From: DASRIA01 sp035650255
GTDB taxonomy: Bacteria > Actinomycetota > Thermoleophilia > Solirubrobacterales > JBBDJG01
DNA: 15,125 nt
Direction of reading: 5' to 3'
Assembly (NCBI GenBank): GCA_035650255.1
Contig: DASRIA010000002.1
Coordinates: forward strand, 1 to 15,125
The first letter of the stretch is position 1; each line of letters begins with the position of its first letter. A program made the position numbers and the translations under genes. The notes beneath the pieces are model-generated. The model searched no databases, had not been told where the DNA came from, and saw nothing but the letters and a program-made list of their open reading frames with translations. Positions 14,601-15,125 of this stretch are shown here, piece after piece.

Positions 14601-15091
14601 CCGTCGTCGTCCAGGTCCCAGCGCAGCGTGTCGATGCGGCTCTCCGGGTCGGTCGCGTCGGACGTGAACGTGATCGAGTTGCCGATCTCGGGCGCCGTCG
14701 GCGCGTAATGGAAGTCCGCCAGCGGGCTGCGGTTGCCCACCGTGACGTCCTCGGTGTGCGTGGCGGTCAGGCTCTCGTCATCCGTGACGGTCAGCTCGAC
14801 CGTGTAGATGCCCGGCACCGAATAAGAGTGCTGGGCCGTGTCGCCGCTCGCAGTACCGCCATCGCCGAAGTCCCACTCCTGGCTGACGATGGTGCCGTCA
14901 TCGGTGGAGCCCGACGTGAAGTTGATCTGGTCGCTCGAAAGCGGGGAGGGAGGGTCGAACGTGAAGGCCGCGCTGGGACCCACAGACTCCGCGGCCACGG
15001 CGAAGCGCCCGGCAACGCCGGCGGCGATCAAAAGCACGGCGAACGCAAGGAAGATGCGTCGCGGGGTCAGCAGGCTGAAGCCGCTCACCAT
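11672..15091 (-). CDS. Secreted multi-PKD-domain surface protein with Cys-containing C-terminal domain
   Basis: This is a 1139-residue exported protein. Residues 1-34 look like a signal peptide: two Arg at 11-12, a hydrophobic core at about 13-28 and a cleavage site near AVAA-E35. From about residue 39 to 1010 there are eleven PKD beta-sandwich domains of 80-92 residues. Each has the pattern S-x-D-x-D-G-x-I, a W-D-F/L/T core strand, and G-x-H/Y-x-V-x-L-x-V-x-D/T-D. Most carry an Asp-rich turn after the Trp-Asp (for example DTDNDGSFDDG), which may bind calcium. Residues about 1018-1139 form a basic domain with four Cys (1060, 1065, 1126, 1137), probably two disulfides. There is no LPXTG signal or enzyme domain. 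PKD arrays usually act as spacers or adhesion modules outside the cell. The ATG at 15091 is set by AGGAGGG seven bases upstream. Confidence 0.92.
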   Translation of the reverse strand: MVSGFSLLTPRRIFLAFAVLLIAAGVAGRFAVAAESVGPSAAFTFDPPSPLSSDQINFTSGSTDDGTIVSQEWDFGDGGTASGDTAQHSYSVPGIYTVELTVTDDESLTATHTEDVTVGNRSPLADFHYAPTAPEIGNSITFTSDATDPESRIDTLRWDLDDDGSFEATGATVSRSFTSGGPHTVSLRVEDLDGGTDTISKTVDVIDPPNVAPTPAFTFNPADPMVLQTVTFTSSSSDSDGSIATTQWDFENDGIYDASGTQVTHSYLFGGDYTARLRVTDNEGAWKDLTKVVTVGVPPNDPPTANFTITPASPKTLETVSFDSTSTDTDGTIVSYGWELDGDDDFNDHLTDVATKVFSQSGTYQIALKVIDDDGDSHVATKSVVVANRQPTANFDFTPAAPKKNEQVTFNSLASDPENRIQMLEWDLDGDSQYDDAFGATAQKTFDTVGNNTVRLRVTDSDGGSHTVSKTVPVTGTPPSASFTFSPDAPLSAQRVVFTSTSSDPDGLIADVRWDTDNDGSFDDGNDIEADRTFTTPGAKVVKLRVTDDDGNRVDVSRTVQVANRAPVAKIDGPTAVQKNVNVTFKSVSTDVDGSIATIQWDIDNDGYDDGTGTQITKQFPATPSSRTIRLKVTDNSGAVDEDALPIVIGGNTSPTAAFTISNTNPLSLTNVKFDATGPNGAKDADGTIARYEWDFNNDGTIDATGGVVERPFSLPGLHLVTLKVVDDDGATHTLGKTVNVQNRAPTVSIQLLTPAPGTQAPIEFAAVADDPEKEAIQPASFLWDFDDGNEYDDASGISASWSLYKKAGKYLVRVQVKDARGAAGQATREVTVANSLPLATFAYDPVSPNPRDVVTLTSTSVDPDGSITKIEWDTDNDGAFDDGTGSKVTKAFLTPGNHTVRIQVTDDNLGTDTGEQSIVIGNRPPTASFDFRPAAPLAGQLVTFFSTADDPDKNIERIDWDLDGDGSYETFGSSASRTFSAGSFNVSMRVMDTGDSFAIVTQTIVVSVPPAAPKGEVTRLRALTPFPIVRMAGRIVKSGTKLRVLTVDVPAGSTLTVRCAGKGCPFTRDTRAAKAARKLRVRKLENRLLRSGMMIKIFVTKAGTIGKYTSIKIRRGKPPKRVDRCLMPGSMRPAKCQS
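11693..11696 (-). promoter_or_regulatory. Ribosome-binding site within the PKD gene for the following membrane protein gene
   Basis: GAGG on the - strand, inside the last codons of the PKD-protein gene, stands eight bases before the GTG at 11684. It decides between the two possible GTG starts of the membrane protein. Confidence 0.5.
12061..14977 (-). repeat. Array of eleven PKD-domain repeats within the surface protein
   Basis: The translated repeats have a period of about 85-92 residues and start at PSAAF, RSPLA, NVAPT, NDPPT, RQPTA, PSASF, RAPVA, NTSPT, RAPTV, SLPLA and RPPTA. They share layout but differ a lot in sequence, so this is an old, diverged array, not a recent DNA-level tandem amplification. 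Boundaries are approximate. Confidence 0.85.
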
Positions 15092-15098
15092 CAAGCTG

Positions 15099-15105
15099 CC
15101 CTCCT
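15099..15105 (-). promoter_or_regulatory. Strong ribosome-binding site of the PKD protein gene
   Basis: On the - strand AGGAGGG lies seven bases before the ATG at 15091. It is the best ribosome-binding site in the window and suggests high translation. It selects ATG 15091 over the adjoining TTG (15094) and GTG (15088). The promoter is outside the window. Confidence 0.8.
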
Positions 15106-15125
15106 AGGCACTGGAATCCACCAAT

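Noticed and set aside
12061..14977. CRISPR-like or recent tandem repeat in the region of regular spacing
   Set aside because: The periodicity is at protein level (PKD domains of 80-92 residues); DNA copies are too diverged, and there are no short identical repeats with unique spacers.

Overview
The window is about 15.1 kb of GC-rich DNA. It encodes a housekeeping purine operon, a tRNA gene, a small GC-poorer patch, several accessory enzymes and a very large secreted repeat protein. The overall composition, the GTG/TTG starts and the tightly overlapping genes suggest an actinobacterium. The Cys-containing C-terminal domain of the large PKD-repeat protein is of a kind I associate with Thermoleophilia (Solirubrobacterales and relatives). 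This placement rests on recognition, not on a database search.

Left part (1-5787, + strand): the 3' end of purL, then purF, purN and purH. purL/purF overlap by 4 bases and purN/purH by 14 bases, so this is a translationally coupled de novo purine operon. purM, often found between purF and purN, is absent here. A tRNA-Lys(UUU) gene follows purH by 25 bases.

Middle part (5788-6864): two short non-coding stretches flank an uncharacterised uracil-DNA glycosylase superfamily gene on the - strand. Hand-counted lines here are 55-63% G+C against up to 80% elsewhere. The open frame of the glycosylase runs upstream through a cysteine cluster that no ordinary start codon captures. A 15-base direct repeat lies in front of the next gene.

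Right-middle part (6865-9017): a GNAT acetyltransferase (+), a glutathione S-transferase-like protein (-) and a nitronate-monooxygenase-family flavoprotein (+) that lacks the usual catalytic His. The last two are divergent, with only 26 bases between their start codons.

Right part (9001-15091, - strand, read from right to left): a secreted protein of about 1139 residues with eleven PKD domains, a membrane-anchored Ala/Arg-rich protein ending in a polyglycine tail, a small two-helix membrane protein, a fusion of two CBS domains with a methyltransferase, and an alpha/beta hydrolase. All five run in one direction with short gaps or overlaps and could form one transcription unit. The most unusual items are the CBS-methyltransferase fusion, the glycosylase with its odd 5' end, and the PKD protein with its overlapping membrane partner. 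I saw no CRISPR array, transposase, integrase or toxin-antitoxin pair.
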